Assembly: GCA_006176705.1 (NCBI GenBank)
Contig: QRFJ01003325.1
Span: forward strand, 62,001-126,000
Reading direction: 5' to 3'
DNA from: Cocos nucifera
Taxonomy: Eukaryota > Streptophyta > Magnoliopsida > Arecales > Arecaceae
Length of the DNA: 64,000 nt
In this document: one piece after another, positions 1 to 11,406 of the stretch
Layout of the letters: each line of letters starts with the position of its first letter
Numbering within the stretch: the stretch's first letter is position 1
Translations under genes and position numbers: made by a program
Notes under the pieces: generated by a model
Database searches by the model: none
What the model was told of the DNA's origin: nothing
What the model saw: only the letters and a program-made list of their open reading frames with translations

Positions 1-960
1 ATTAACAATCTTTATCAATTATATATTGATGTATCTATTTTTAATATTGAGCAAAATATGAATGCCATGAAATGACCTAGGGATAGTCCAAACGATAGGT
101 ATCTATGGCACCTATGACTAGGTCATATAGTAGAAGATAGGGTTAACAAATTGGAGAAAATTGGGCTATTGAGTCCATTGACTTTCATGTCATATCCAAT
201 TTATGAATCTTGTCTTCATGGCAAAATGACTAAACTCCCTTTTATAGGACATGGGGAAAGGGCCACGGATCTTCTTGCCCTAGTACATACTGATGTGTGC
301 GGCCCATTTGATGTACCAACTAGAGGCAACTTTATCTACTTCATAATCTTTACCGATGATTTATCTAGGTATGGATATGTGTATCTTATGAAACACATGT
401 TTGAAGCTTTTGAAAAGTTCAAAAAATTCAGACATGAAGTGGAAAAGCAAACTAGAAAATTAATTAAGGTTCCTTGATCAGATTGAGGAGATGAATACCT
501 TAGTCAAAAATTCCTGGACTATCTCAAGAAAAATGGCATAGTCTCTCAATGGACTCCACCTGGAATATCTCAACTCAATTGGGTTTCAAAATGAAGGAAC
601 TGGACCCTATTAGATATGGTCCGATCCATGATGATCTTCACAGACCTCCCTAATTTTCTTTAAGGATACTGTTTGTTAACTGTAATATACTTACTGAATA
701 GGATTCTTTCTAAAATCGTTTCTACCAATATACTTACTATTTGTTTACTACCATACTTATGAGATATGGCATGGTAAGAAACCAAGTCTGAGTCATCTCA
801 GAATTTGGGGTTGTCCAGCTCATGTCAAAAGATAACAAGTGGACAAGTTAGACTTTAGATCCTTTAGAGCTTAATTTATAGGATATCCTAAAGAATTATT
901 AGGATATTATTTCTACATTTTAGAAGATCACAATGTGATTGTGAGTCAACATGCCATCTT
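1..960 (+). pseudogene. E1 GAG-pre-integrase and integrase core, broken
   Basis: Frame 1 shows the pre-integrase zinc-finger region (WHL, stop, LGH; then YESCLHGKMTK, where the first Cys of the CxxC pair is Tyr). The integrase core follows with HTDVCGP and FTDDLSRYGYVYLM, the first two acidic positions of the DDE triad. The open stretch is 151-477. Downstream, the GxPQxNGVSERRN block that carries the third catalytic residue is recognisable, but Glu is replaced by Lys and followed by a stop. The C-terminal integrase part (YEIW, LRIWGC-like, about 760-960) is frameshifted. A functional copy would insert element cDNA into chromosomes; this one cannot. Confidence 0.85.
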
Positions 961-1042
961 TCTTAAAAAATAGTTTATTCAAGATAGCGGCATTGGAAAG
1001 TAGATCAAGCTCGATAAGAAAGTCTCACAAGAGCAACGAGCT

Positions 1043-2759
1043 ATGAATCAAATGGAACCAAATCACATTGAGCCAATACAATCACTACCTCCTCCATCTC
1101 ATAGATTGAAATGGATTTTTCGTCCCTCTGAGAGGTACTTAGGTACCATTTTAGAGAAAATAGAGAAAATGTTCCTCATAGGTAATGGGGTTCATGGTGA
1201 TGATCCCAAAATCTATAATGAAGCGATATCGGATATTGACTCTAAAAAATGGTTGGAGGTAATGAAGTCAGAAATTGACTTGATGCACTCAAACCAAGTC
1301 TGGACCTTGGTAGATCTATCAGAAAGTATAGTACCTATTGGGTGTAAATGGATCTATAAGAGAAAGATTGGTGCAGATGAAAATATGGAGACATTCAAAG
1401 CTAGATTAGTGGTAAAAGGTTATAGTCAATGTGAAGACATTGACTATCAGGATACTTTTTCGTCAGTAGCTATGCTAAAATCCATCCACACATTGCTTAT
1501 TGTTGCAGCCTATTTTGATTATTAAATATGGCAAATGAATGTGAAAACGACATTCTTAAATGGATATCTTGAGGAAGATATCTATATGGAATAGCCGCTA
1601 TATTTCACATCCAATGATGCTGATCACAAGGTATGTAAGCTGCAAAGGTTTATATATGAACTTAAGCAAGCATCTCGGAGCTGGAATACTTATTTCAATG
1701 ATGTGATTAAATTATTTGATTTCATCAAGAATGAGGAGGAACCATGTATCTCCAAAAAGGTCAGTGGGAGCGCTGTTATCTTCCTCATATTGTACGTGGA
1801 TGATATCCTCCTTATTGAGAATGATATTTCCATATTGACCACAATTAAGATATGGTTATCCAAAGAATTCTCCATAAAAGACTTAGGAGAAGCATCCTTT
1901 ATTCTAAGAATTAAGGTCTACAGAGATAGACCGAATAGGATACTAGGACTTTCACAGAAGTTGTACATAGAAAAAGTGCTAAAGAGGTTTAGCATGGAAA
2001 ACTCTAAGAGGGAATTGGTACCCTTCAAACATGGCATTCATCTTTCCAAGAAGATGTGTCCTAACACACCTGAGGAAATAGAATGCATGAGCAAGATCCC
2101 TTATGCTTCAGCAATAGGGAGCCTCATGTATGCTATGTTATGTACACGACCTGATATAGCCCATGCTGTGAGTGTCACGAGAAGATATCAGTTTAATCTA
2201 GGTGAAGAACACTAGAGTTCTATGATATATATCCTTAAGTACTTGAGAAGAACTAAGGATATGTTGTTGGTCTTTGGTAATGGAGAACTCCAAGTCCAGG
2301 GATATACAGACTCGGACTTTATGTCCAATGTAGATGATCGAAAGTTGACATCTAGCAGTCTGTTTATGTGTGATGGTGGAGCTGTCAGTTGAAAAAGTTC
2401 AAAGCAGATTGTGATAGCAGATTCCACCATGAAAGTAGAATATATTGCTACGTCAGAAGCTGCGAAGGAGGCATTCTGGTAAAAGAAGTTTACCATAGAG
2501 ATCGGAGTGATGCCATCAGATGCCATTTCTCTATACTGCGACAACAATGGCACAATAGCCCTTACTAAGAAGTCGAGGTCTCACAAAAAATTTAAGCACA
2601 TCGAGTGGTGATACTACCTCATCCACGATTAACATCGAGGTAAAGAGAGTCGACTCCACAGACAATGCGGTGGACCCACTCATAAAGCCATTGGGCCAGC
2701 AGAAGATCGAAGCCCACCTTGAGAAGATGGAACTTAGATTTATAGCCAATTGGCTTTAG
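1043..2759 (+). pseudogene. E1 reverse transcriptase and RNase H, broken
   Basis: One frame runs with a few in-frame stops through 1043-1525 and 1703-2215. It begins with WLEVMKSEIDLM and the GCKWIYKRK block typical of copia RT (RVT_2). The polymerase active site YVDD is at 1793-1804. The RNase H part after 2216 has YTDSDF, MKVEYIATSEAAKEAFW and LYCDNNGTIAL, which carry the D, E, D metal-binding residues. The natural stop is the TAG at 2757-2759, reached only after a frameshift and just upstream of the polypurine tract. In-frame stops at 1523, about 1594 and 2213 inactivate it. Confidence 0.88.
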
Positions 2760-2773
2760 ATCAAGTGGGTGTT
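2760..2773 (+). other. E1 polypurine tract region
   Basis: A purine-rich stretch (TCAAGTGGGTG) lies between the pol stop and the LTR start TGTTAG. It occupies the position of the plus-strand primer. The intact family form is AAGTGGGAG, read on the minus strand at 23941-23951 in element A. Confidence 0.7.
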
Positions 2774-5063
2774 TGTTAGATACATGTGCCCTAGAAGCCA
2801 GAATTGGCTGACATTTGTAATACACTTCTAGGGGCAAAATTATAATTTTGATTATAAATAATAAAATGGGTTATTTTCTATCAAAAATGTGTATTTAGTG
2901 TCTGTGATACATTTCTTAAGTTAATGGTAATGATAATTCTTATTTTCAATAGTTAAAAATTTAAGATAAAAATTTTCATTATTAACTCATAAAATGCTTC
3001 CGACCATAGAATCATCATGAGGATGGTGTGTGATCCGGAAGGTTGGTGTACAATCACTTTTTTTATAGTGGATGAGTCTTGAGTCTATGATATAGAGACA
3101 CCAGAGCAAGAGTACAGATACTCATTAGAGAACGAGGGTACCGAGCGTGACCACCTCGAGCAGTCATAAGAAAGTCTATCTTTTCGTCGATGACCGGCTC
3201 GAAGCTGCAGTGGTGTGTCTGATTCTTTGACCTAAGGTGCATCGATAGTTCATCTTGAGGGTGTTACAATTTGACTACACCATGACTCGATCTCCTAGCC
3301 ATTTGAACCGTGAGGTGTATGTTGGCTGTAGCATGTTCGTTGTAGGAATTGGATTGCACCAAGAGAGAATCTATCTACCTCAGTGGATGAGGAGTAGTCC
3401 TATGATAATCATGAGAATCAAGTCCTTAATCCCATGGCCATGGCAGTGTGAAAAAATAGAAAGAGTTTCTATTAAGGTTTTCACATCGGACTTGAATCGA
3501 ATGATTAAATCATACGATGGAAATCAGGGTTTGACGAGTTCACCTTAACCCTAATCTGATCGGGGCTCAGGATAGAAGAACTTAATCACATAGGTAGCTG
3601 CACCGAGAGGTTCATTTTTAGTTTTGATGGGTTGCCACCATATACTACTAGGTGTCACTAATGGATTTTGGGAGCAATTAGAATGATTTGGATGATCGAT
3701 CATTCTAGTTGTATGAATCAGAATAAGTTCTGATTCATCGGAAGGTGTTTGGATGATGTCGATGATAGAGATCATGATATATCCCATTACCATATAAAAC
3801 TGAACCTAACTAGATCACACAAATAAGGATTTGAATCTGGATATCATCAATTAGACTAATCAAGTTCAATTGATTTGAATAAGATTCAATTAGGTTTAAC
3901 GAAATTGTGCTAGCACACGATTGAGCCTAACGTTCTCCTTTTACTATCATTAAAAGTTGTCTCAACTGAGCCAAATATGTTTGTGCTCACTCAGGTACCT
4001 TTACATGGTCTGACTGGAGCTTGTCCAGGTCAGAAAAGAATTATCTTAATTTATGAGATAAATTGAAGACAACACCTGCCAATTTTTGTCACCTGCTAAT
4101 TCTTATCTTTTGACTTTGGTCAAACATTGACTTTTGACACTTAGACATCTATCCATGTGTCATGCACCCATAGGAGAGTAGATAGAGGCTTCTCCCCTTG
4201 CTAGAAATTGGAAAGGAGGGGGTGCATGCTTAGGGAGGCGTGCGCCCATGGATAGGGATGCCTGGAGTCCCATACAGGTGGGACTCTAGGTTGCTTCTTC
4301 GAATCAACTTAGGTAGGCGCTTAAGACTCAGCTTTAACCAATCTTGGCACCACTTAAGGATGATTTGAGGGAGCTCTCATCTGATTGGATTAGATGATGT
4401 CATCCCACCAATTAGATTTAGATCTGATTGCATGAAGCGACATGATTGGCCGAGATGATGTGGCACTGCATGGCACAGCAGGGTCTATATAAATCCTATC
4501 CAACGTAGCTTTTGAGAGGTTCTCCCTTAGCCCATGCCCCAAGGCTATTTCTCTCCCTCCTCTATGCCATCTTCTAGTCCTCTCTCTCCTCTCCAAGCCC
4601 AAGGAGATTTGGGCTCCAGTTTGGTGCGATCCAGGCAAGAGAAAGGTGACGAGAAAAAAAGAAGGCAGCATTACTGCAAGAAATGATTCCCGATCTTCAA
4701 AAGAAGTTTTGAAGATCCTCCAAATTAGATTCAGATTTGATATTTGGAGAGGTGATAAAGAAGGAGAAGATCTTCAAATCTAGCCTAAGTGGATTCTGGT
4801 AGAGGCCAGACGCTTGCGTAGCTAGATCCAGAACCTCAGGTAATCAACAGGATCATCAAAGGATAATCCGATTACCCAACATCAAGGTACAAATTAAATC
4901 AAATTAAATTTAATTTATTTTATTTTTATTTATTAGATCTATAAAATTAGATCTGAAATATCTCAGATCTGATCTAAATTCATAAGAAAAATTTTTGAAA
5001 TATCTCTCTTGATCCAATCAGATCTGAACAAACCTAATCTGAGAAATCAGGATTTCTCCTTCA
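2774..5063 (+). repeat. E1 3' LTR, family A (about 2.29 kb)
   Basis: The LTR starts TGTTAGATAC and ends TTCTCCTTCA, the same ends found in the reversed A LTRs (starts at 23940 and 63877, end at 40629). It holds no real gene; its short ORFs are chance. The core promoter is at 4494. The 3' third is AT-rich with repeated AGATCTGA-type words. The region just upstream of the promoter differs strongly from the A LTRs, so E1 is a distinct subfamily. Confidence 0.9.
4494..4503 (+). promoter_or_regulatory. TATA box of family A LTR
   Basis: CTATATAAAT lies about 570 bases before the LTR end, followed by a pyrimidine-rich stretch (CTCCCTCCTCTATG). This position suits the U3/R border of an LTR promoter. 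Inferred from sequence only. Confidence 0.6.
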
Positions 5064-6255
5064 CCTAAGACACAAATCATAACATTTGATTTAATGGGTT
5101 AGTGAGAATTAGGCCCATTAATTGGATTAGACCAAAGATTAGATTAATGAGTAGACTTAATTAAAGAATTAACTACATCTAATCAAATGTTTTCGTAGAT
5201 TAGATTAAGAATTCTCTAGATCAATTACAATAGTTGTAGTTGGTCAGGTCCATGTCTTTAACGAGAACCAAAATGAACTTGATTCTTGGCTATGTGGTCT
5301 AGCTTGAATTGTTAGGTTAATCTAATCAAAACTAATTAACCAGTTGGTGTCTAAGGTAAGTCTAGCATATCTAGACCAGTGGTCTTTAATTGCCATCCCA
5401 CTTACCTGGCTATTTCTGATGGTGTCTACGGCAAGCTTTGGAAGATCCTCCCATCGATCATACTTACCTGACCTTTTTGGTGAAATTATATTTTGATTAG
5501 ATTACTTAACAATTTGAGCTGACCAATGTCAGCTAGGTAAATTAGTGTGACTGATTTAGGTGCTCTTAGACCAGCCTATCAATGGTCATCCTTAATCTGA
5601 CTTGGTGAAGTCAATGGGAGGATCATAATTAGCAGGTTCATCTGACTCTCTTCTCTAAATCAAATTAATCAAATTCTCTAAAATTATTAGGTCCTTAAAA
5701 AAAAAATAGTTATGGTGATAACTATATCATAGCCTCCCATTAAGTGAGTGATAATGGATCCATTAGTTGGTTAATCATTGAAGGCCCAAAGTCCTGGTAC
5801 TTATCGACTAATGAAATTATCATTCATAATATGATTTTTTGGCTGTGTCTCTCTAAATAATGGTTAGGTTAACCAACCAAAGTTGGGCTTAATTATTCAT
5901 TGGTTAGATGGAACAAGTATGATCTTGTTAATGGTTGGACCTAACCGGACCTTTTCAGTGGAGGCCAAAGCTTACTGATTAGGGACTAGGGCAAAATTAA
6001 ATTACTAGAAGTTATTTAGAGAAATATTTGATTATGAACCTATCCTTAGATGTGCATTGGTTAATCAATCAAAGTTGGGTTTATGTGCAGTCTATGTAGA
6101 TTCTAGTGCCTACTAAGGGATTAGGATAATTCCTGAAATTGAAGGTAGAGGCTACCAATTCGAATAAAATAGTGGAAGAACTTTCTGATTAAAGTCCAAA
6201 TCTTTAGATTTAATAATCATTTACTAATTAGATTTTGATTTTTTTTTGTGTAGTT
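5064..6255 (+). other. Leader (5' untranslated region) of D
   Basis: AT-rich and non-coding. It aligns by eye with the B1 leader at 31890-33080, for example the shared TTAATTGGATTAGACC near 5120 and 31955, and ATAGCCTCCCATTAAG near 5731 and 32551. CCTAA at 5064-5068 is the likely target-site copy of E1. The stretch contains several GGTAAGT-like words (TAAGGTAAGTCTAG near 5355), which could be splice donors but have no demonstrated partner. Confidence 0.7.
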
Positions 6256-7065
6256 TTGGCCACTTTTCTTTTGCTCCGATCATTATTGGATAATGACAAG
6301 CTGGTGGGCCCAACTTTGGTAACTAGTATCGCAAGTTGAAGATTATTCTAGAGCATGAATGGATCCTATACATCTTGATAGATCCGGCACCTGAGGAAAC
6401 AGCTCTTAATGCATGTGGATCAATCAGAGATACTTATCAGAAGTGGCTTAATGATTGAACCATGGTATATTGTATCATGCTGGCGGCTATGAGCAATGAG
6501 TTCAGTCGTAGGTTCGAAATAGCTTAGCTAGAAGATATGCTTCAAGTGTTAAATGAGTCTTTTGGCAACCTGATGATGTTGAGAGGCACAAGACTAGTTG
6601 TGCCATCTTCAATGCTAGGATGAGGGATGGAGCTTCAGTCACTAATCATGTATTGTACATGATTGAGATGATGGAGCATTTGAGCAAGCTTGGCTTTTTC
6701 TTGCATGAGCAGCTAGAAAAATATGCAATTCTGAACTCACTACCTAAGTCTTATCTCTCATTCCTTACTCATTACCGAATGACAAAGCTTGAAGTTAACT
6801 ACCATAGGTTACTAGTGTTACTTCAGAACTTTGAGAAGGATCACCAACTCCAAAATGAGTTGATGAACTTTGTGGGAGGGTCTTCTTCTACTTCTCGATC
6901 CTTTAAGAAAGAAAAAAAGAATAAGAAGAAAAAGTCCAAGAAGGTGCAACTTTAGACTAGAACATCTATGTAGGGCTAGAACAAGAAGCCGAAGCTCGAT
7001 AAGAGTCAAGTGGAATGCTTCTTTTATAAGAAATGGGGGTACTAAAAGAGGAACTATCCTTAGTA
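6256..7065 (+). pseudogene. D gag polyprotein (UBN2-type capsid plus zinc knuckle), broken
   Basis: Copia Gag forms the particle that packages element RNA. The start region matches B1 and B2, but the initiator ATG is TTG at 6256-6258. The capsid part is readable in two frames; the open stretch 6620-6955 includes RDGASVTNHVLYMIEMMEHLSK and NSLPKSYLSFL, the most conserved part of this Gag type. It ends in a Lys-rich tail (KKEKKNKKKKSKK). The zinc knuckle at about 7010-7060 is degraded, with Cys to Tyr changes and a stop. Frameshifts lie between 6400 and 6620. Confidence 0.8.
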
Positions 7066-7149
7066 TATTGCCTCTTTAGATCTAAATAGGCCGAGAAAGA
7101 AGCAAACTATTATTGAGCAAGGTATTTATTTCATAACTCCTTGTAATTT

Positions 7150-8450
7150 TTCTATTTATGGTATTGCTAACTACGTATTGGATACTGGTAGCCTTTACCA
7201 TATTTGTAATTCATTGCAAGAATTGCAGGTCAGTAGGAGATTCGAAAAAGGTGAGAGATTCTTGAATGTTGGAGATAGAAGACTAGTTTCAATTCTAGCA
7301 TTAGAGATCTTAAAACTTGTATTTGAGTCTCATACTATTGTTCTTAGTGATTGTCACTATTGTCCTAGTTTCATTTTGAATATCATTTATGTAGGTCTTT
7401 TGGCCAAAAATAATTATGAGATTTCAATAAAGAAATAATTTTGTAATATCATTTTGAATGGTATTACCATATTTTTTGGATATTTGAACAATGAGATATA
7501 CATGATATCACAACCTATTAATATAGTCTACTCCACTAGCAAGCGCCATAGATTAGATAATGTGTTTGATATCTACTTATGACACTGTAATCTAGGTCAC
7601 ATTAATAGAAATAGGATAAATAGATTGACTCAAGAGGGAATCCTCAAAGTCAGTGATTGTGAATTACTTGCAACCTGTGAGTCATGTCTTCTTAGAAAAA
7701 TGACCAAGTCACCTTTTACTGAAAAAGATGAGAGAGCCACAAAGCTCTTAGGTTTAGTACATATTGATGTATGTGGGCCTACAAGCATAAGTGCTAAAGG
7801 TAGATATTTCTACTTCATCACTTTCGTAGATGATCTATCCAGATATGGATATGTCTATCTAATGAAAAATAAGTCGAATTCATTTGAAATGTTCAAATGA
7901 TTCCAAAAAGAAGTAGAAAAATAAACTAGAAAGAGTATTAAAACTCTTCCATCTGCCTAAGGAGGTGAATATCTTTCTAGTGAGTTTCTCACATATCTAG
8001 GAGAGAATGGGATTTTCTTCCAATGGACTTCTCCAAGAACACCACAGCATAATGGTGTGTCTAAAAGGAGAAATCGAACTTTGTTAGGCATGGTTCGATC
8101 CATGTTGGGTTTTGCCAGCTTGTCGATATCCTTCTGAAGATATGCACTCGAATCGACTTGCTATGTTCTAAATAAGATTTCAAGTAAGTCTATAATTAAA
8201 ACTCCATATGAGATATGGATAGTGCGTAAGCCAATAGTTTCACACCTTAGGGTCTGGGGATGTCTGGCTTATATCAAATAGTTAATCATAGATAAACTCA
8301 GACCTAGGTTTGACAAGTATACATTTATTGGATATCCAAAAAAAATTAAAAGGTATATTTTCTACCATGCTGATGAACAAAAGATATTCGTTAGCCTTAA
8401 GGCAATCTTTTTAAAAAAGAAGTTTCTTGGTGAAGGAACGTTGCCTCTAA
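7150..8450 (+). pseudogene. D protease and integrase, broken
   Basis: The aspartic protease motif appears as LDTGSLYHICNS at about 7175-7215, so the DTG triad is kept. The open frame continues to 7438. The pre-integrase CxxC (CESCLLRKMTK) and integrase core are open in 7625-7900 with HIDVCGP and FVDDLSRYGYVYLM. The third catalytic Glu, in the NGVSERRNRTL block near 8055, is Lys here. The C-terminal part (YEIW, HLRVWGCLAYIK, FIGYPK) is visible to about 8440 with stops. The frame order follows copia: protease then integrase before RT. Confidence 0.85.
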
Positions 8451-8599
8451 GATTGAACTTGAGAAAGTTCAATAGGTAGAACAATCGACACCAGTAGCTG
8501 AACTAGAACCATATTTTATTAGATCAAATCAAGAGCCCAATGTACCTGCACCATTAAGGCTATTCGATAGAGTACCACGTCAACCAGATAGATACTACC

Positions 8600-9165
8600 A
8601 TTTCTTAGTCTAGGATGATGATCCTATCAAACTTGATTCGAATGATGAGGATCCAATGATCTATATGGATGCAATGTAGAGATCTAATTCTGAGAAATGG
8701 CTTGAGGCCATGAAATTTGAGATGGAGTCCATGAAGATTAATGATGTGTGGATATTGGTTGACCCACCTGAAGTGGTTAAACCCATTGGATGTAAGTGGA
8801 TCTTCAAGAGAAAGATGAGCATGGATGGAATGGTGGAGAACTATAAAGCCCATTAGGTTGCCAAAGGTTATCGTCAATATTATGGTATTGACTATGACGA
8901 GATGTTCTCTCCTATGGCAATGCTCAAATCCATTTAGATAATGCTTGCGATAGCTACCCATCTGGACTATGAGATCTAGCAGATGGATGTGAAGACAGCT
9001 TTTCTAAATGGAGAGCTGATCGAAGAGGTATATATGATACAACTTGAGGGGTTCACATCCATAGATGAGTCTAAGTTGTGCAAGCTTCAAAGATCTATTT
9101 ATGAATTAAAGTATGCATCTCGGAGTTAGAGCATGCATTTTGATAAGGTGATCAAAACATATGGC
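8600..9165 (+). pseudogene. D reverse transcriptase, N-terminal part, cut by element A
   Basis: Motifs KWLEAMKFEMESM, GCKWIFKRK, GIDYDEMFSPMAML and QMDVKTAFLNGE identify copia RT (RVT_2). A TAG replaces Gln at 8677-8679; the same stop is in B1 (35504-35506), while B2 has CAG. The reading stops at KVIKTYG, where element A begins at 9166. The next residues of the same domain (FVKN) are found at 63883 onwards. Confidence 0.9.
9161..9165. repeat. Target-site duplication of element A (left copy)
   Basis: ATGGC here and again at 63878-63882, exactly flanking the outer LTR ends of A. A five-base duplication is standard for copia integrase. Confidence 0.92.
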
Positions 9166-10843
9166 TGAAGAAAAATCTGATTTTCTACAGCATGAATGTC
9201 CTAATCAAATCTGAGGTGAATTTCTCTACAAAAATTTCTACAATCTAATCAAATCTAAGAGTTTTTAGATCTGATTGAGGTGATCTAATATTGAAATTTA
9301 AAAATAAAATTAAATTAGATTTAATTTTAAGTACCTGATTGGGTAATCTAATTATATATCCTACGATGATCGTGATTATTCTTGAGGTTCTGGAAGGAGC
9401 CATGCATGCGTCTGGCCTCTATCGCTATCCACTTAGGCAGGATCTAGACAACTTCTCCTCATGAATCTTTCTTCAAAAGATTAGATCTAGATCTGATCTA
9501 TAAGTCCTTCAAAATAATTTCTGAAGGCAGCCTATCTGTCTCACGAACATCATCACGTAGATCCTGAATCTTGCATCGAAATACTTGGACCATTTTTTCT
9601 AATTTGTGCCTAACTTTCTAGACATGTAGAGGAGAGGGAGAGAGAGAATAGAGGAGGTGTGGGATAAGATATGGGTGACAACACTTGGGCATGGATAATA
9701 ATTTTGCACGATGCCTCCTCTTTGGCGTGAGAAGGGGTTTTAAATCCAACGCCATCTAGAGTCCCATTTGACCAAATAACCTCTTATTTGATTTCAAGGG
9801 ATATCAGGGATTAATCTCCACAAGAAAACACTAGATCCCATCTAGTTTTGTCACCAAAAATGATTCAAAAAGTGGGTGATATGAGTAGATAAGGAAGAGT
9901 CCATTGCGCCTTGGACTCTTCCCTCAAGAGTTTGATCCAAATCAAACTCTATCAAAACCTAGTCAAAATTGTACCATAAATCATGAATTTGGCACACCCA
10001 TAGAATGTCTCAAGCCCTATCACATATCCAAAAATCAAAGCAAAAGAATTTCCAAAAAATTTTCTAGAAACATCTAATCATGTTACCCTCAAATCTCTTA
10101 AATAAGTCAACTTTTGACCCTAGTCTTATTGCACTAGGAATGGATTTAATTTCTATAATTAATCTGACCTAGACTAGTTCTGGTCAGATAAAAATAAATC
10201 CATTCAAGATATAAGAATGAGTCAAATCAAATTTGACTCAATTGCGATGAATCAGAAAGATTACAGAAGGAGAAAGCTAGGCTCAATCGTGTGCTAGCAT
10301 AATTACCTTGAACCTGATTGGATTTAATCCAAATAAATCGAACTGGGTTAGCTTAATTGATGACATCTATACCCAAACCCTTGTTTGGGTGACCTAGTTA
10401 GGTTCAATTTTGTATGGTAATGAGACATGTCACGATCTCTATCATCAATATCATCGAAACATCTTTCGATGGACTAGAACTTTTCTAATTCACATAATTA
10501 GAATGTATGATCATCAAAATTATTCTAATTGCTGCCAAAATCCATTAGTGACACCTAGCAGTATATGGTTGCAATACATCAGAACTAAAAGTGAATCTCT
10601 CAATGTAGCTACTTATTTGATTGGGTTCTTCTATCTTAAGCTTCAAAAGGATTAGGGTTAAGGTGAACTCGTCAAACCTAACATCTGTCGTATGAATTAA
10701 TTATTTGATTCAAGTCTGATGTGAAACCCTAATAGAAACTCTTTCTATCATCTTCACACTACCATGGCCATGGACTTAAAGACTCAATCTCATGATTATC
10801 ATTGGACTACTCCTCATCTATCGAGGTAGATAGATCTCCTATT
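9166..10843 (-). repeat. A 3' LTR, 3' part
   Basis: It begins on the plus strand with TGAAGAAAAATC, the reversed LTR terminus, matching the 5' LTR from 40629. It is interrupted at 10843 by the CACTA element. A TATA-like TTTAAA lies on the minus strand near 9738 (GGATTTAAAACC). No gene is present; short plus-strand ORFs here are chance. Confidence 0.9.
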
Positions 10844-11240
10844 CACTACTACAAGAAAGGGCTATGGTAGTAGTTTATAATCACTGTTGTAGCCCAAAAA
10901 ATTACTGCCATAGGCTATGACAATGATTTTCTAACCACTACTACTATGGTCATCGCCATAGCTCTATGGCAGTAATTGTTGCAGCGATTGTTAAAATCGC
11001 TACCATAGATGGTCTATTGCAGTAGTTTATAAACCGCTGTAATAGATCGACCTATCACAGTGTTTATATAACCGCTACCATAGGATATCTATGGTAGCGA
11101 TTATATAACCACTGCCATACGTAATCTATAGTAGCGATTTCTTAACTGCTGCCATAGATTTAGTACAGCAATTGGCATCGAACTTATGGCAGCGATTGGC
11201 ATGGATTTGGCAGTGGTTATAAAACCACTGCTGTAGATCT
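10844..11240. repeat. CACTA left terminal inverted repeat and subterminal repeats
   Basis: The terminal CACTACTACAAG is followed by about a dozen degenerate copies, in both orientations, of a unit with the core CTATGGCAGCGGTTATAAAA. In known CACTA elements such repeats bind the TnpA-type protein. Neighbouring inverted copies can pair into short hairpins. Confidence 0.88.
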
Positions 11241-11406
11241 TGAATTTATTAAAAAAATAAAATTTTTATTTTTTTATATATTTTATTTAATAAATATAGA
11301 TATATAACATAAGGAAATATAAAAAATATAAAAATTATTCTGAAATGCTAAAATTTTATTATCGAATAAAATTTATTATAATATTTTTTTAAAAAAATAA
11401 AAAATA
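11241..11406. other. AT-rich stretch between CACTA left end and transposase relic
   Basis: Mostly A and T runs, likely the 3' untranslated part of the minus-strand gene. No other signal seen. Confidence 0.5.

Larger units (their letters stand above)
1..5063 (+). mobile_element. E1: Ty1/copia LTR retrotransposon, family A, 5' part outside window
   Basis: The order integrase, reverse transcriptase, RNase H, polypurine tract, LTR identifies a Ty1/copia element. The visible part starts inside the GAG-pre-integrase domain and ends with a complete 3' LTR at 2774-5063. LTR start (TGTTAGATAC) and pol sequence match element A (9166-63877) at roughly four bases in five, so both belong to one family. 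The right flank reads CCTAA directly after the LTR; the expected second copy of this duplication lies left of the window. The flank from 5064 matches the leader of family B elements (compare 31890-31930), so E1 sits inside element D. All coding parts carry stops. Confidence 0.9.
5064..9165 (+). mobile_element. D: copia retrotransposon, family B, first visible segment
   Basis: This segment holds, in order, the leader, gag, protease, integrase and N-terminal RT of a family B copia element, colinear with B1 (31890-35990). It is cut at 9165 by element A and resumes at 63883. Its 5' LTR and primer site lie left of E1, outside the window. D is the base layer into which E1 and A inserted. It lacks a gag ATG and carries many stops, so it is long dead. 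Confidence 0.9.

Noticed and set aside
3255..3793. ORFs in the E1 LTR (plus 97 codons, minus 80 codons)
   Set aside because: LTR U3 sequence; equivalent parts of the A LTRs do not keep the frames.
4390..4671. Minus-strand ORF of 93 codons
   Set aside because: It lies across the promoter and R region of the E1 LTR and is not shared with the A LTRs.
5064..6255. Host gene exons in leader regions suggested by GGTAAGT words
   Set aside because: The same words recur in all family leaders, with no coding sequence attached.
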